In this document: positions 27,747 to 38,040 of the stretch, in pieces
Position numbering within the stretch: position 1 is the stretch's first letter
Layout: each line of letters opens with the position of its first letter
Source: Halocynthiibacter sp. SDUM655004
GTDB lineage: Bacteria > Pseudomonadota > Alphaproteobacteria > Rhodobacterales > Rhodobacteraceae
Assembly (NCBI RefSeq): GCF_026015885.1
Contig: NZ_JAPDUG010000001.1
Location: 868,001-932,000 of the forward strand
Length of the DNA stretch: 64,000 bases
Reading direction: 5' to 3'
Notes under the pieces: model-generated
The model's database searches: none
Told to the model about the DNA's origin: nothing
Seen by the model: the letters and a program-made list of their open reading frames with translations, nothing else
Program-made: the position numbers and the translations under genes

Positions 27747-28415
27747 TTACAAAGAAAGGAGATCGCGGATAACCGCTTGAATAATGTCGATGGATGGGAT
27801 GCTCAGCATCACAAAGCCTCCAAGAGCAAGAAAAAGTGTCACTACACGTGCGAGCTTTCGGGAGTTATTTTCTGATGCCCAGTATTCTCGTGCAAGCAAG
27901 CGAATTCTGATTTCATGATTTCTTAGAAGCATTTTTGTGTCTTGAGACCCTGACGTAATAGGGTCGCGAAAGTTCAACGGGTTGTTGCTTTCAATATATG
28001 ATTTTATGTCAGTTCTGATGATGTGATCTTTGTCTCGACATTTAAGTTCAATTTCCTTGATATCGGTATGAGAAAAGTTGGAGACGACACGTTCGGAAAA
28101 CTCTTGCATATCTCTTGATTGCTGAATGCAATTTGGCACTAAAACCCTAAACAGCACGTTTGAGCTAAAAACAAACAGACTTCCAAAGAACACGAGACGT
28201 AGTTTTGCCAGCCCGTCTAGAATAAAAGGCGACTCTTCAGAGTCTGATGCTCCGGCAAACAGACTGAGTGAAAAGTTTTCGATAATTGGGTCGCTGAACA
28301 GAATTAGATAGCCGACTAGCGGCACAATCCCAATCAACCTGCTGAGTTCATTGTCTGCAAAATGTGCGATGAAGTTCCACCGGAGCCAAATGGGGTCTTG
28401 TTTGGGCTCGCTCAC
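27747..28415 (-). CDS. AT-rich membrane protein of unknown function
   Basis: This 222-residue protein has hydrophobic segments at about 26-40, 70-93 and 187-210, with a soluble central part rich in charged residues (KEIELKCRDKDHIIRTDIKSY). No family is recognised. Its base composition is unlike every neighbour: two 60-base lines counted by hand (27901-27960 and 28021-28080) hold 21 and 20 G+C. Codon use is A/T-rich (ATA, TTA, AGA). The GTG start overlaps the parE stop as GTGA, so it may be translated by coupling to parE. The composition suggests gene transfer, perhaps a defence or toxin-type gene, but no motif shows this. Confidence 0.75.
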   Translation of the reverse strand: MSEPKQDPIWLRWNFIAHFADNELSRLIGIVPLVGYLILFSDPIIENFSLSLFAGASDSEESPFILDGLAKLRLVFFGSLFVFSSNVLFRVLVPNCIQQSRDMQEFSERVVSNFSHTDIKEIELKCRDKDHIIRTDIKSYIESNNPLNFRDPITSGSQDTKMLLRNHEIRIRLLAREYWASENNSRKLARVVTLFLALGGFVMLSIPSIDIIQAVIRDLLSL

Positions 28416-30373
28416 AAATCCAGCTCTTCAACGAACCTTGCGTTCTCCTGAATGTACTGGAACCGTTTCTCCGGCTTTTTCCCCATCAAGCGTTCGACGA
28501 GGTCTCCGGTTTCGCCGGGTTCGTCCTCATCAATCGTGACGCGGATGAGCTTGCGGGTGGCTGGGTTCATGGTGGTTTCTTTGAGGTCTTTGGCGTCCAT
28601 TTCACCAAGGCCTTTGAAGCGCGAAACATCGATCCGGCCCTTACCGCCAATCCCTTTGGCAAGGTGGGCGTCTTTTTCGGCCTCATCAATGCAATACACC
28701 CGCTTCGCGCCTTGGGTCAGGCGGAACAGTGGCGGGCAGGCAAGATAGAGGTGCCCTGTGTCGATCATCGGGCGCATTTGGGTGAAGAAGAACGTCATGA
28801 GGAGCGAGGCAATATGCGCGCCGTCCACATCCGCATCGGTCATGATGATGACCTTATCATAGCGTAGATCGTCCACGTTAAACTTGCTTCCCAACCCAAC
28901 GCCAAGCGCTTGGCAGAGATCGTTGATTTCCGCGTTTGTCCCGATCTTATTCGAGGCCGCGCCAAGAACGTTGAGGATTTTACCGCGCAGGGGTAGGAGG
29001 GCTTGGGTCTTGCGATCCCGCGCCATTTTGGCAGAACCACCCGCAGAGTCCCCCTCCACGATAAACAGCTCCGTGCCTTCGCGGGAATTGGACGAGCAAT
29101 CGGTCAATTTCCCCGGCAGCCGCAGTTTCTTGGTGGCGGATTTGCGCTGTGTTTCTTTTTCCTGACGTCGCCGCAGCCGCTCTTCGGCGCGCAGGACGAG
29201 GTAATCGAGAATCGCACCGGCGGCTTTCGTATCGTTGGCGAGCCAGTTGTCGAAATGATCCCGCACCGAGTTTTCGACCATTTTCTGTGCGGCTTCGGTA
29301 GAGAGCCTGTCTTTGGTTTGGCCAACGAATTGCGGATCGCGGATAAAGCAGGACACCAAAGCGCAGCCGCCTGTCATCAGGTCTTCGCGGGTGATCTGCG
29401 CGGCCTTTTTGTTGGAGACAAGTTCGCCATAGGCGCGGATGCCCTTCAGGATCGCGGCCCAGAAACCGGCCACATGGGTGCCGCCCTCGGGTGTTGGGAC
29501 GGTGTTGGTATAGGACTGGATGAAGCCATCGCGGGCTGGGGTCCAGTTTATCGCCCACTCAACAGAGCCCGGAACGCCGAACTTCTCTTGGAAGCCAACT
29601 TTTCCGGCAAAGGGCGCATCAGCGTAAGTCGTTGATCCGCCGAGCGTTTCTGTGAGGTAATCTGCGAGGCCACCGGGGAAGTGGAATGTGGCTTCGGTGG
29701 GCGTGTCGCCGTCTTCAATGGCTGATTTCCAGCGGATTTCGACACCGGAGAATAGGTACGCCTTGGAGCGCGCCATTTGGAACAGGCGTTTGGGTTTGAA
29801 CTTTTGACTGCCGAAGATTTCCGCATCTGGGTGGAAGGTCACGCTGGTGCCGCGTCGGTTGGGGGCGGCGCCGATCTTCTCAAGCGGTCCTTTGGGGATG
29901 CCGCGGGAGAATTCCATTGCGAAAAGTTCTTTGTTTTTAGCAACTTCGACGCGCAGGTAATCCGACAGCGCATTCACGACCGAAGAGCCAACACCGTGCA
30001 ATCCGCCGGAGGTTTCATAGGCATCGCCGCCGAATTTTCCGCCCGCGTTTAGGGTGCAGAAGATGATTTCGAGCGCGGTTTTGCTTGGGTCTTTGGGGTG
30101 CGGATCAATTGGGATGCCGCGGCCGTTATCGCGGATGGTTACGGAGTAATCCGCGTGAAGCTCGACTTCGATGCGGGTGGCGTGTCCGGCGACGGCCTCG
30201 TCCATCGAGTTGTCAACAATTTCGGCCACGAGGTGATGGAAGGCGCGCTCATCGATGCCACCGATATACATACCGGGGCGGAGGCGGACGTGTTCCATAT
30301 CTTCGAGCACCTGGATCGAGGAGGCGTCATAATCTTTTTCGATCTCGGATCCGGCAAGAAGGTCGTTGGCCAT
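28412..30373 (-). CDS. parE: DNA topoisomerase IV subunit B
   Basis: The 653-residue subunit has the GHKL ATPase domain (DNSMDEAVAGHATRIEV, DNGRGIPIDPHPKDPSKTALE, TSGGLHGVGSSVVNALS), a transducer domain, and a TOPRIM domain with EGDSAGGSAKMARDRKTQALLPLRGKILNV and DADVDGAHI. Length and the HGVGSSV block point to ParE rather than GyrB, which is longer and reads differently. It decatenates sister chromosomes with ParC, which is not in the window. An AT-rich gene overlaps its stop codon. Confidence 0.93.
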   Translation of the reverse strand: MANDLLAGSEIEKDYDASSIQVLEDMEHVRLRPGMYIGGIDERAFHHLVAEIVDNSMDEAVAGHATRIEVELHADYSVTIRDNGRGIPIDPHPKDPSKTALEIIFCTLNAGGKFGGDAYETSGGLHGVGSSVVNALSDYLRVEVAKNKELFAMEFSRGIPKGPLEKIGAAPNRRGTSVTFHPDAEIFGSQKFKPKRLFQMARSKAYLFSGVEIRWKSAIEDGDTPTEATFHFPGGLADYLTETLGGSTTYADAPFAGKVGFQEKFGVPGSVEWAINWTPARDGFIQSYTNTVPTPEGGTHVAGFWAAILKGIRAYGELVSNKKAAQITREDLMTGGCALVSCFIRDPQFVGQTKDRLSTEAAQKMVENSVRDHFDNWLANDTKAAGAILDYLVLRAEERLRRRQEKETQRKSATKKLRLPGKLTDCSSNSREGTELFIVEGDSAGGSAKMARDRKTQALLPLRGKILNVLGAASNKIGTNAEINDLCQALGVGLGSKFNVDDLRYDKVIIMTDADVDGAHIASLLMTFFFTQMRPMIDTGHLYLACPPLFRLTQGAKRVYCIDEAEKDAHLAKGIGGKGRIDVSRFKGLGEMDAKDLKETTMNPATRKLIRVTIDEDEPGETGDLVERLMGKKPEKRFQYIQENARFVEELDL

Positions 30374-30482
30374 TGGCTGCTCGTTTGTTGGTTTTGGTTC
30401 GTTCTATTGTGACAGCAGGCGCCGTGGCAAGCAAGCGGCCACGGTTGAAATTCGACGCGTTTGGTGACGGTATTTGCTTGCG

Positions 30483-31628
30483 TCAGACCTGTGCGAGGGC
30501 GTTTTCAAGGTCGGCCCAAAGATCGCCCACGTCTTCGATGCCGACAGAGAGGCGCAGCAGGTTTTCGGGGATGCCGGTATGGGGCTCGATCGTGTGGCGA
30601 TGCTCGACAAGGCTTTCAACACCACCAAGAGATGTTGCGCGGTGGAAAAGGCTGAGTTTGCCCGCAACGGCAAGAGCCTCACGCGCGCCACCTTTTACGC
30701 AAACAGAAAGCAGCCCACCAAATCCGCCGTTCATTTGCGACTTGGCAAGCTCATGGGCGGGGTGGCTTGGCAATCCGGGATAGAACACGCGTTCGACTTT
30801 CGGATGTGTCTCGAGTTTTTCCGCGAGAGTCAGGGCGGATTGCGACATGCGCTCGACACGAAGGGTCAAAGTCCGCATGCCCCGCAGAAGAAGCCACGCC
30901 TCGAAGGGTCCGATGACAGCGCCCGCATCATGGCGGTCTGTCTGGATTGTGCGCCAAAAATCGGCCTCGGCATCGGCGCAGGAGAGGACGCCGGCGAGCA
31001 CGTCAGAATGGCCGTTGATCGCTTTGGTCGCGGAATGCATCACGACATCTGCGCCAAGGTCCAGCGGACGGCTTAGAACGGGCGTTGCCGCGGTGGAGTC
31101 GACCATCAGGAGGCCATTCGCGGCATGGGTTGCCGTGGCGATAGCGGTGATGTCGCTAATTTTGAGCCACGGATTTGACGGGGTTTCGATCATCACGAGG
31201 TCAGGTTTTTGGGCGGAAATCTGGGCTGTGAAGGCGTCTGTCTCGCTGGCGTCGGCCTCGTGGAGGGTTATCTCGCGACGAGCGCAGAAATCGCGAATCC
31301 ATTTGGTCGCGCCCCAGTAAATGCCGGATTGAACAAGCACAGTTGCGCGGTTTGGCAGGCTTCGGAACATGGCGGCGATGGCGGCCATGCCGGAGGGGAA
31401 TAGCAACGTGTCGGCGGCGTTTTCCAACTGTTTCAAAACGTCTTCTGCGGCGCGGGCGTTTTCGTTTTGATCGCGCAGATAGGTGTTTTGCGGGGCGACG
31501 AGGTCATAGTTTTCGTCACGTAGAAAGGTCGTCGCGGGATGGATCGCTGGCGTCACGCCACCTGTTGTTTGGTCTGTTTGGCCCGCGGCCTGCGCTGCGA
31601 TTGTTGCGGGTTTTTGGTGATTTGCCAT
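30483..31628 (-). CDS. Cys/Met-metabolism PLP-dependent enzyme (cystathionine lyase/synthase family)
   Basis: This 381-residue PLP enzyme has the fold-type-I trans-sulfuration pattern: TTGGVTPAIHPATTF near the N-terminus, NTYLRDQNENARAAEDVLKQLE, VDSTAATPVLSRPLDLGADVVMHSATKAINGHSD with PLP Lys202, and LGGVESLVEHRHT at the end. The last block usually marks gamma-lyases and cystathionine synthases. I cannot choose between cystathionine gamma-synthase, beta-lyase and methionine gamma-lyase. The ATG at 31628 has a GGCAGAGAG site upstream. No other sulfur genes are near. Confidence 0.87.
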   Translation of the reverse strand: MANHQKPATIAAQAAGQTDQTTGGVTPAIHPATTFLRDENYDLVAPQNTYLRDQNENARAAEDVLKQLENAADTLLFPSGMAAIAAMFRSLPNRATVLVQSGIYWGATKWIRDFCARREITLHEADASETDAFTAQISAQKPDLVMIETPSNPWLKISDITAIATATHAANGLLMVDSTAATPVLSRPLDLGADVVMHSATKAINGHSDVLAGVLSCADAEADFWRTIQTDRHDAGAVIGPFEAWLLLRGMRTLTLRVERMSQSALTLAEKLETHPKVERVFYPGLPSHPAHELAKSQMNGGFGGLLSVCVKGGAREALAVAGKLSLFHRATSLGGVESLVEHRHTIEPHTGIPENLLRLSVGIEDVGDLWADLENALAQV

Positions 31629-31718
31629 CTCTCTGCCTCCGGTTTGCGCGCCGGAGTATCGCAGAAAGATGGCCATGCACAAGGCGGCGCAAGTGCAGTG
31701 CGCCGCTACAGGTTTTGT

Positions 31719-32105
31719 TTAGAAAATGCCGTTACAGATAATCATGATCACGAGCGCAGCGAGCCAATACCCTGCATTAACGTTGCGGGAATAGGTGCTA
31801 TGCCCCGCGAATGCGGCGTTTGCATAGCCCATGATGGTAAAGGCAACAGTCGCGAGGATAACCGTGAGGAGGAGGTTGGAGGCTGCTGTGACGGCAACAA
31901 ACCAACTCATGAGAAAGAGCCCAAGGGCTTGGCTGATCATAGCGGCCGCGGGCATCTTATCGGCGCTGCCAAGGCTTACGCCAACGCCTTCGGCCCATTT
32001 CTCGCCAAAGAGTTTCGGGGAATACCAGAGCCACCCCACAAGGAAAGCTGCTACCGCGCCAACGATAACTGCAAGCCAACTAACATTTGTCGTCAATTCT
32101 GCCAT
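31719..32105 (-). CDS. DUF1761-family membrane protein
   Basis: The 128-residue protein has four predicted membrane segments. It matches the DUF1761 pattern: an N-terminal NVSWLAVIVGAVAAFLVGWLWYSPKLFGEKW and a later ALGLFLMSWF. The ATG at 32105 starts just before this block and follows GAAAGGAAACGAC. Members are small inner-membrane proteins of unknown function. It lies between the PLP enzyme gene on the same strand and the divergent ppk2 gene. Confidence 0.85.
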   Translation of the reverse strand: MAELTTNVSWLAVIVGAVAAFLVGWLWYSPKLFGEKWAEGVGVSLGSADKMPAAAMISQALGLFLMSWFVAVTAASNLLLTVILATVAFTIMGYANAAFAGHSTYSRNVNAGYWLAALVIMIICNGIF

Positions 32106-32289
32106 GTCGTTTCCTTTCTTATTGTTCTGTCGCGGGGATATTTTGCGCTGATTTCCGTGAAACACCTAGAGATTTCGGGGTTTTGGGCCGTGTTCAGGAA
32201 AAACTGTTGCTGGGTTTGATGCACCTCAATGCAGGGTTTGCGCCTTGGGTGTAACGCTTTTCTTGACCAAGACAGCGAAGGAGAACGGG

Positions 32290-33279
32290 ATGGCGACAGC
32301 AAATTCAAACACCAAGAAACCGGCCGGAAAAGCAACGACAAACACCGAAGACCGCGCGAATGGCGCGACTGAGGCGGCGCAGGCGGATGCGCTTGTTGAT
32401 TCATTCGTGAATGTCGCCAATGGGCGGGATGCGGTCCGGCTTGCGTTTGAAACGGGCACCTATCCCTATGCCGAAAAGATGCGCGCCAAGGAGTATGAGG
32501 AGCAGAAAGCCCTGATCCAGATTGAGCTGTTGAAGGTGCAGAAGTGGGTCAAGGAAACAGGGCAGAAGTTTGTGTTCTTGTTTGAGGGGCGTGATGCTGC
32601 GGGGAAGGGCGGTACGATCAAACGGTTTATGGAGCACTTGAACCCGCGCGAGGCACGTGTCGTGGCGTTGAACAAGCCAACGGATGAGGAAAGAGGTCAG
32701 TGGTTCTTTCAGCGTTATATCCAGCATCTGCCGACGGCTGGCGAAATGGTGTTTTATGACCGCTCTTGGTACAACCGCGCGGGGGTCGAGCGGGTTATGG
32801 GCTTTTGCGAGCCGAACGAATACCTAGAGTTCATGCGGCAGACGCCCGAGTTAGAGCGCATGATCACCCGCAGCGGTATTCGATTGTACAAATACTGGTT
32901 CTCGGTGACGCGGGACGAACAGCAGCGCCGATTTGACTCGCGCAAGACCGATCCGCTCAAGCGCTGGAAGCTCTCTCCGATTGATGTGGCCAGCCTTGCG
33001 AAATGGGATGACTACACAGAGGCCAAAGAAGCGATGTTCTTTTATACAGACACCGCTGATGCGCCGTGGACCATCATCAAATCCAATGACAAGAAACGTG
33101 CGCGGCTGAACTGTATGTATCATTTCCTCAGCACGATCGACTATCCGGATAAGGACCACGCCGTTGCGAAAGCGCCAGACCCGCTGATTGTTGGTGGTGC
33201 GAACCATGTGATTCACGGATCGGACCATATCCTCGGGACGTCGCTTCACCCTGATCAGCGCAAGGTAAATCGCGGCTAA
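32290..33279 (+). CDS. ppk2: Polyphosphate kinase 2
   Basis: This 329-residue enzyme has the PPK2 fold of P-loop kinases: Walker A FEGRDAAGKGGTIKRF (about 97-112) and Walker B with VFYDRSWYNRAGVERVMGF, plus the lid region SVTRDEQQRRFDSRKTDPLKRWKLSPID. PPK2 uses polyphosphate to phosphorylate GDP, ADP or AMP. The ATG at 32290 follows AAGGAGAACGGG. An N-terminal tail of about 45 residues is Thr/Ala/Asn-rich and likely disordered. Ppk1 and ppx at 18-22 kb give the opposing steps. Confidence 0.93.
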   Translation: MATANSNTKKPAGKATTNTEDRANGATEAAQADALVDSFVNVANGRDAVRLAFETGTYPYAEKMRAKEYEEQKALIQIELLKVQKWVKETGQKFVFLFEGRDAAGKGGTIKRFMEHLNPREARVVALNKPTDEERGQWFFQRYIQHLPTAGEMVFYDRSWYNRAGVERVMGFCEPNEYLEFMRQTPELERMITRSGIRLYKYWFSVTRDEQQRRFDSRKTDPLKRWKLSPIDVASLAKWDDYTEAKEAMFFYTDTADAPWTIIKSNDKKRARLNCMYHFLSTIDYPDKDHAVAKAPDPLIVGGANHVIHGSDHILGTSLHPDQRKVNRG

Positions 33280-33359
33280 GTTGTTTTGCGATAGGTAAGA
33301 AATTGCCACAGTACAATGTGGTGATTGTCAAACTGCGAAATCGGGCGTAATCCGTATGG

Positions 33360-34751
33360 ATGACTCAAGCCCTTTCATATCGCGGCCACCTAAAGGCCAT
33401 TCTGTTGCTTGGCTTGCCGTTGATCGGCAGCCAACTGGCGCAGTTTGCCGTCCATATGACGGATACCATCATGCTTGGGTGGTATTCGGTCGAGTCCCTT
33501 GCTGCCGCTGTTTTGGCAACAGGGTTTGCGTTTATTCTGTTTATTCTCGGGTCTGGCTTTGCCTTTGCCGTTACACCTCTTGTTGCGACGGCGGATGCGC
33601 AGGGCGATACAACCGCGATCCGGCGCTATACGCGCATGGGGCTGTGGATCGGGCTGTTGTATTCAGCGGTCGTTATGACGCCGATGATATTTTCCGAACC
33701 CATTTTCCTCTGGATGGGGCAGGAGCCAGAGCTCGCGGAACTCGCGCAAAGGTATTTGCGGATTTCGGCGCCAGGCATGTTCATGGCGATCAGCGGCACC
33801 GTTATTCGGAGCTATCTGTCCGCGCTCGAACTGACGCGGCCCGTTCTATATGCCTCGCTTTGGGCGGTGGCGTTGAACATTGTCTTTAACTATCTGTTTA
33901 TCTTCGGAAACTTCGGAGCACCTGAGCTCGGTATTCGCGGCGCGGCGATTGCTTCGCTGGCTGTGAACACGATGATGTTCGTATATTGGGCGGCCTATTC
34001 ATTGCGCAAACTGCCTGAGCATGAGCTATTTGTGCGGTTTTGGCGGCCGGATTGGGATGCGTTCAAACAGGTTTTCCGATTGGGTTTGCCCATTGGCCTG
34101 ACGAACCTCGCCGAGGTCGGTCTGTTCAATTTTGCCGCGATCATGGTGGGGTGGCTTGGCGCTATTCCATTGGCGGCGCATGGGATTGCTCTGCAATTGG
34201 GTGGGGCGGCGTTCATGGTGCATCTGGGCTTGTCTGCCGCGGCGACAATCCGTGCAGGGCGTGCGCTGGGCAATGGTGACGAAGAGCATCTGCGCCGTGG
34301 TGCCTATATGGCAACCGGTATGTCGGCGGCACTGTCGTTCATCGCGATGGCGGCATTCCTTCTGGTTCCACAGTTCCTGATCGGATTGTTCATCGATCCA
34401 GAAGATCCGCTGCGGCCCGAAATCATTGCAATGGGCACGGGCCTGTTGGTGTATGCCGCGATCTTCCAGCTTGCCGATAGCCTTCAGGTTATGGCGCTGG
34501 GCTTGCTGCGCGGCGTTCAAGATGCTCGCGTTCCCATGTGGATGGCAGGGATTTCTTATTGGGTGTTTGGCGCGCCTGCGAGCTATATCTGTGGCTTTGT
34601 GTTTGGTTGGGGCGCGGAAGGTGTCTGGATCGGTCTTGTGGTCGGCCTGAGCCTCGCAGCGGTCTTGCTGAACCTGCGGTTCTGGAAACGCTCAGTCAAA
34701 ATCCACGAGTATCCTCCAACTAAATCGGTTGAGGCTCCGCCCGCAGTTTAA
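33360..34751 (+). CDS. MATE-family (NorM-like) efflux transporter
   Basis: The 463-residue protein has about twelve membrane segments in two repeats. The opening LLLGLPLIGSQLAQFAVHMTDTIMLGWYSVESLAAAVLA is a typical MatE start. Such proteins export cationic drugs or dyes with Na+ or H+. It starts 80 bases after ppk2 and may be expressed with it, but no regulatory site is seen. The C-terminus is a short Pro-rich tail. Confidence 0.9.
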   Translation: MTQALSYRGHLKAILLLGLPLIGSQLAQFAVHMTDTIMLGWYSVESLAAAVLATGFAFILFILGSGFAFAVTPLVATADAQGDTTAIRRYTRMGLWIGLLYSAVVMTPMIFSEPIFLWMGQEPELAELAQRYLRISAPGMFMAISGTVIRSYLSALELTRPVLYASLWAVALNIVFNYLFIFGNFGAPELGIRGAAIASLAVNTMMFVYWAAYSLRKLPEHELFVRFWRPDWDAFKQVFRLGLPIGLTNLAEVGLFNFAAIMVGWLGAIPLAAHGIALQLGGAAFMVHLGLSAAATIRAGRALGNGDEEHLRRGAYMATGMSAALSFIAMAAFLLVPQFLIGLFIDPEDPLRPEIIAMGTGLLVYAAIFQLADSLQVMALGLLRGVQDARVPMWMAGISYWVFGAPASYICGFVFGWGAEGVWIGLVVGLSLAAVLLNLRFWKRSVKIHEYPPTKSVEAPPAV

Positions 34752-34755
34752 CGCT

Positions 34756-35169
34756 CTAGTCGTCTTTTGCGCCGTCTGTTAGGCGCTCTGCCTTCCTGCG
34801 TACGAGAACCGCGCGCAGGTCGTGCATTGCCAAAAGCAGTGAATCTGTAACCTCTTCGAGCGCTTCAGGGCTGGCCTTGTTGGATTGTGCCCAGTGAGCG
34901 GTTCGGTTGAGTGTGTCAACGACGCGGTGAATCTCGTCTTTCTCGCGGGCGGCGAGCAACTCCTGCCGTGCGCGGAGCCAGTCAGAAATTTCGGTGGTCT
35001 CGTGCTCGGTGAGGCTGCGTCCACCATGCGGTTTGATTTCGCCGTTGCGGGTGTTCACAACGGCGATTTGCTGCATCTCGATCCGGCGTTGGCGGTTCTC
35101 GGTGTTGATCCGGAACACCGCCGCGCCATTGTCTCTGATGCGAAAATAGAGTTCCGGAAGTTCGTTCAC
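34756..35169 (-). CDS. Hypothetical protein downstream of aspC
   Basis: The 137-residue soluble protein starts NELPELYFRIRDNGAAVFRINTENRQRRIEMQQIAVVNTRNGEIKPHG, a beta-rich N-terminal part, and continues as a charged helical segment (AREKDEIHRVVDTLNRTAHWAQSNK). I chose GTG 35169 with AAGGG nearby; earlier starts would overlap the aspC end. It lies 11 bases after the aspC stop and is probably cotranscribed with it. I recognise it only as a conserved roseobacter hypothetical protein. Confidence 0.7.
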   Translation of the reverse strand: MNELPELYFRIRDNGAAVFRINTENRQRRIEMQQIAVVNTRNGEIKPHGGRSLTEHETTEISDWLRARQELLAAREKDEIHRVVDTLNRTAHWAQSNKASPEALEEVTDSLLLAMHDLRAVLVRRKAERLTDGAKDD

Positions 35170-35180
35170 CAATACTGCCC

Positions 35181-36431
<1,251 letters not shown>

Positions 36432-36481
36432 TCATAGGCCGCAATGGCCCCTGCATCAAGTCGTTAAGGAGTCAAACGCCA

Positions 36482-36775
36482 ATGGATATCCCCAAAGAGA
36501 GCCTAACGCCGGCGCCCGATGAAACCCGAGAAAACCGGATCAAGCGCCTGAAAATGCGCAGCTGGCGGCGTGGCACCAAGGAAATGGACATGATTCTCGG
36601 CCCGTTTTCTGACACCGAAATCGACAGCATGAGTGACACAGAACTTGATCTTTACGATGCGCTTTTGTGGGAAAATGATCAGGAACTCTATACTTGGGTG
36701 AATGGGTCTGTTGATGCGCCAGAGAAATATAACCAAATGATTTCAGTAATTTACAAGCATAAACTGTCAAAATAG
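36482..36775 (+). CDS. sdhE: Succinate dehydrogenase assembly factor SdhE (DUF339)
   Basis: The 97-residue protein has the FAD-assembly-factor pattern: RLKMRSWRRGTKEMDMILGPF with the conserved RGxxE at residues 30-34 and the L-D-L-Y-x-A-L-L-W-E-N-D-Q-E-L segment afterwards. SdhE/SDHAF2 attaches FAD covalently to SdhA. It is divergent from aspC, and its ATG is preceded by AAGGAG. The sdh genes themselves are elsewhere. Confidence 0.92.
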   Translation: MDIPKESLTPAPDETRENRIKRLKMRSWRRGTKEMDMILGPFSDTEIDSMSDTELDLYDALLWENDQELYTWVNGSVDAPEKYNQMISVIYKHKLSK

Positions 36776-36866
36776 CTGAAAATTTATTGCTAGATGTCTT
36801 GGGTTTAACCGAATGTTTGGGATTTCCCGCGAATGTCGTTTCCGACGGCTACATGCGGAGAAATTA

Positions 36867-37364
36867 ATGAGTATACATTCAAATCTGGCCCTTCCTGCTG
36901 CGCAAGGTTTTATGACCAGCTATCTGGAGGGGCTCGCACTCGTGGAGCGACTTCATCGTTTGCTTCTGGATGTAATTAAGGATGAGTTCGAGCGTGTAGG
37001 CGTCCTCGAAATTAATGCGGTGCAGGCGCTTTTGCTGTTCAATATCGGCGAGAACGAAGTAACCGCGGGTGAGCTCAAGTCTCGCGGCTATTATCAGGGA
37101 TCGAACGTTTCCTATAACCTTAAGAAACTCGTCGAGATGGGCTATATGCACCATCAACGCTGTGAGGTGGATCGGCGCTCTGTGCGCGTTCGTCTAACCG
37201 AAAAGGGCCGCAATATCCGCGACGTGGTGAATGAACTCTTCCTGCGCCATGCCGATGGATTGGAATCGAAGGGTGTCTTGGGGCCTGATGGAATGGATGA
37301 GATCAATACATCGCTTCGTCGGGTCGAGCGGTATTGGACGGATCAAATCCGATATATTTACTAG
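36867..37364 (+). CDS. MarR-family regulator, LdtR-like
   Basis: This 165-residue winged-helix protein includes the recognition region KSRGYYQGSNVSYNLKKLVEMGYMHHQRCEVDRRSVRVRLTEKG with a DRRSVRVRLT wing. The close YYQGSNVSYNLKKL pattern is that of LdtR, a MarR regulator in Rhizobiales that controls an L,D-transpeptidase. A single Cys in the wing (HQRCEVD) could be a sensing residue. The ATG at 36867 follows GCGGAG. The name LdtR-like is by similarity; the target genes are not visible. Confidence 0.85.
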   Translation: MSIHSNLALPAAQGFMTSYLEGLALVERLHRLLLDVIKDEFERVGVLEINAVQALLLFNIGENEVTAGELKSRGYYQGSNVSYNLKKLVEMGYMHHQRCEVDRRSVRVRLTEKGRNIRDVVNELFLRHADGLESKGVLGPDGMDEINTSLRRVERYWTDQIRYIY

Positions 37365-37414
37365 GCTGTGAGTTGATGAACTGGCCCCACTCCCTGCGGA
37401 GCCAGTTCAAGGCC

Positions 37415-37843
37415 TTACCAGTGGCCCGTGTTTTCCATGCTGGCCCAAGGCTCTGCAGGGGCAAGTGATTCACCCTTTTGCAGCAACTCGATCGAGATGT
37501 TGTCGGGCGAACGGACGAAGGCCATATGGCCATCACGCGGCGGACGATTGATTGTGACGCCAGCATCCTGAAGCTTTTGACATAGCGCGTAAATGTCATC
37601 GACTTCATAGGCGAGATGCCCGAAGTGACGGCTATCGCTTGGCAGCTCATCATCGCCGTCCCAGTTGTAGGTAAGCTCGATAGGCGCTTCTTCCTGACCC
37701 TCGGGTGCCATAAAGATCAGCGAGAATCTCCCGCCTTCGCTGTCATGGCGTTTGGTTTCCTTGAGCCCGAGCAGCTCGTAGAAAGCCATCGATTTTTCGA
37801 GGTCTTTTACTCGAACCATTGTGTGTAGATACTTCAATCCCAT
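37415..37843 (-). CDS. gloA: Lactoylglutathione lyase (glyoxalase I)
   Basis: This 142-residue protein detoxifies methylglyoxal with glutathione. The metal-ligand positions of GlxI are present: His7, Glu56, His76 and Glu119, the His76 in HFGHLAYEVDD. Length and the sequence LHTMVRVKDLEKSMAFYELLGL are characteristic. It is convergent with the MarR gene, with an inverted repeat (gaactggc...gccagttc) in the 50-base gap. Confidence 0.93.
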   Translation of the reverse strand: MGLKYLHTMVRVKDLEKSMAFYELLGLKETKRHDSEGGRFSLIFMAPEGQEEAPIELTYNWDGDDELPSDSRHFGHLAYEVDDIYALCQKLQDAGVTINRPPRDGHMAFVRSPDNISIELLQKGESLAPAEPWASMENTGHW

Positions 37844-38040
37844 CGCAGGGTCCTCCTATTTTGGCCCCACAATGCCAGCTAAGTGAGTGAGCGCAAGACC
37901 TTGGCCTTAAAATTCGTCGTGATACCGTATTTAGCGTTTATTTTCGACCGTCATCGCAGATATAGTGGGCGGCGAGTCGGTGCAAAGCGCACGGTTAGAT
38001 TGCTGCAAAACCGACATTGCCATGACCAAGAGGATCGAAC

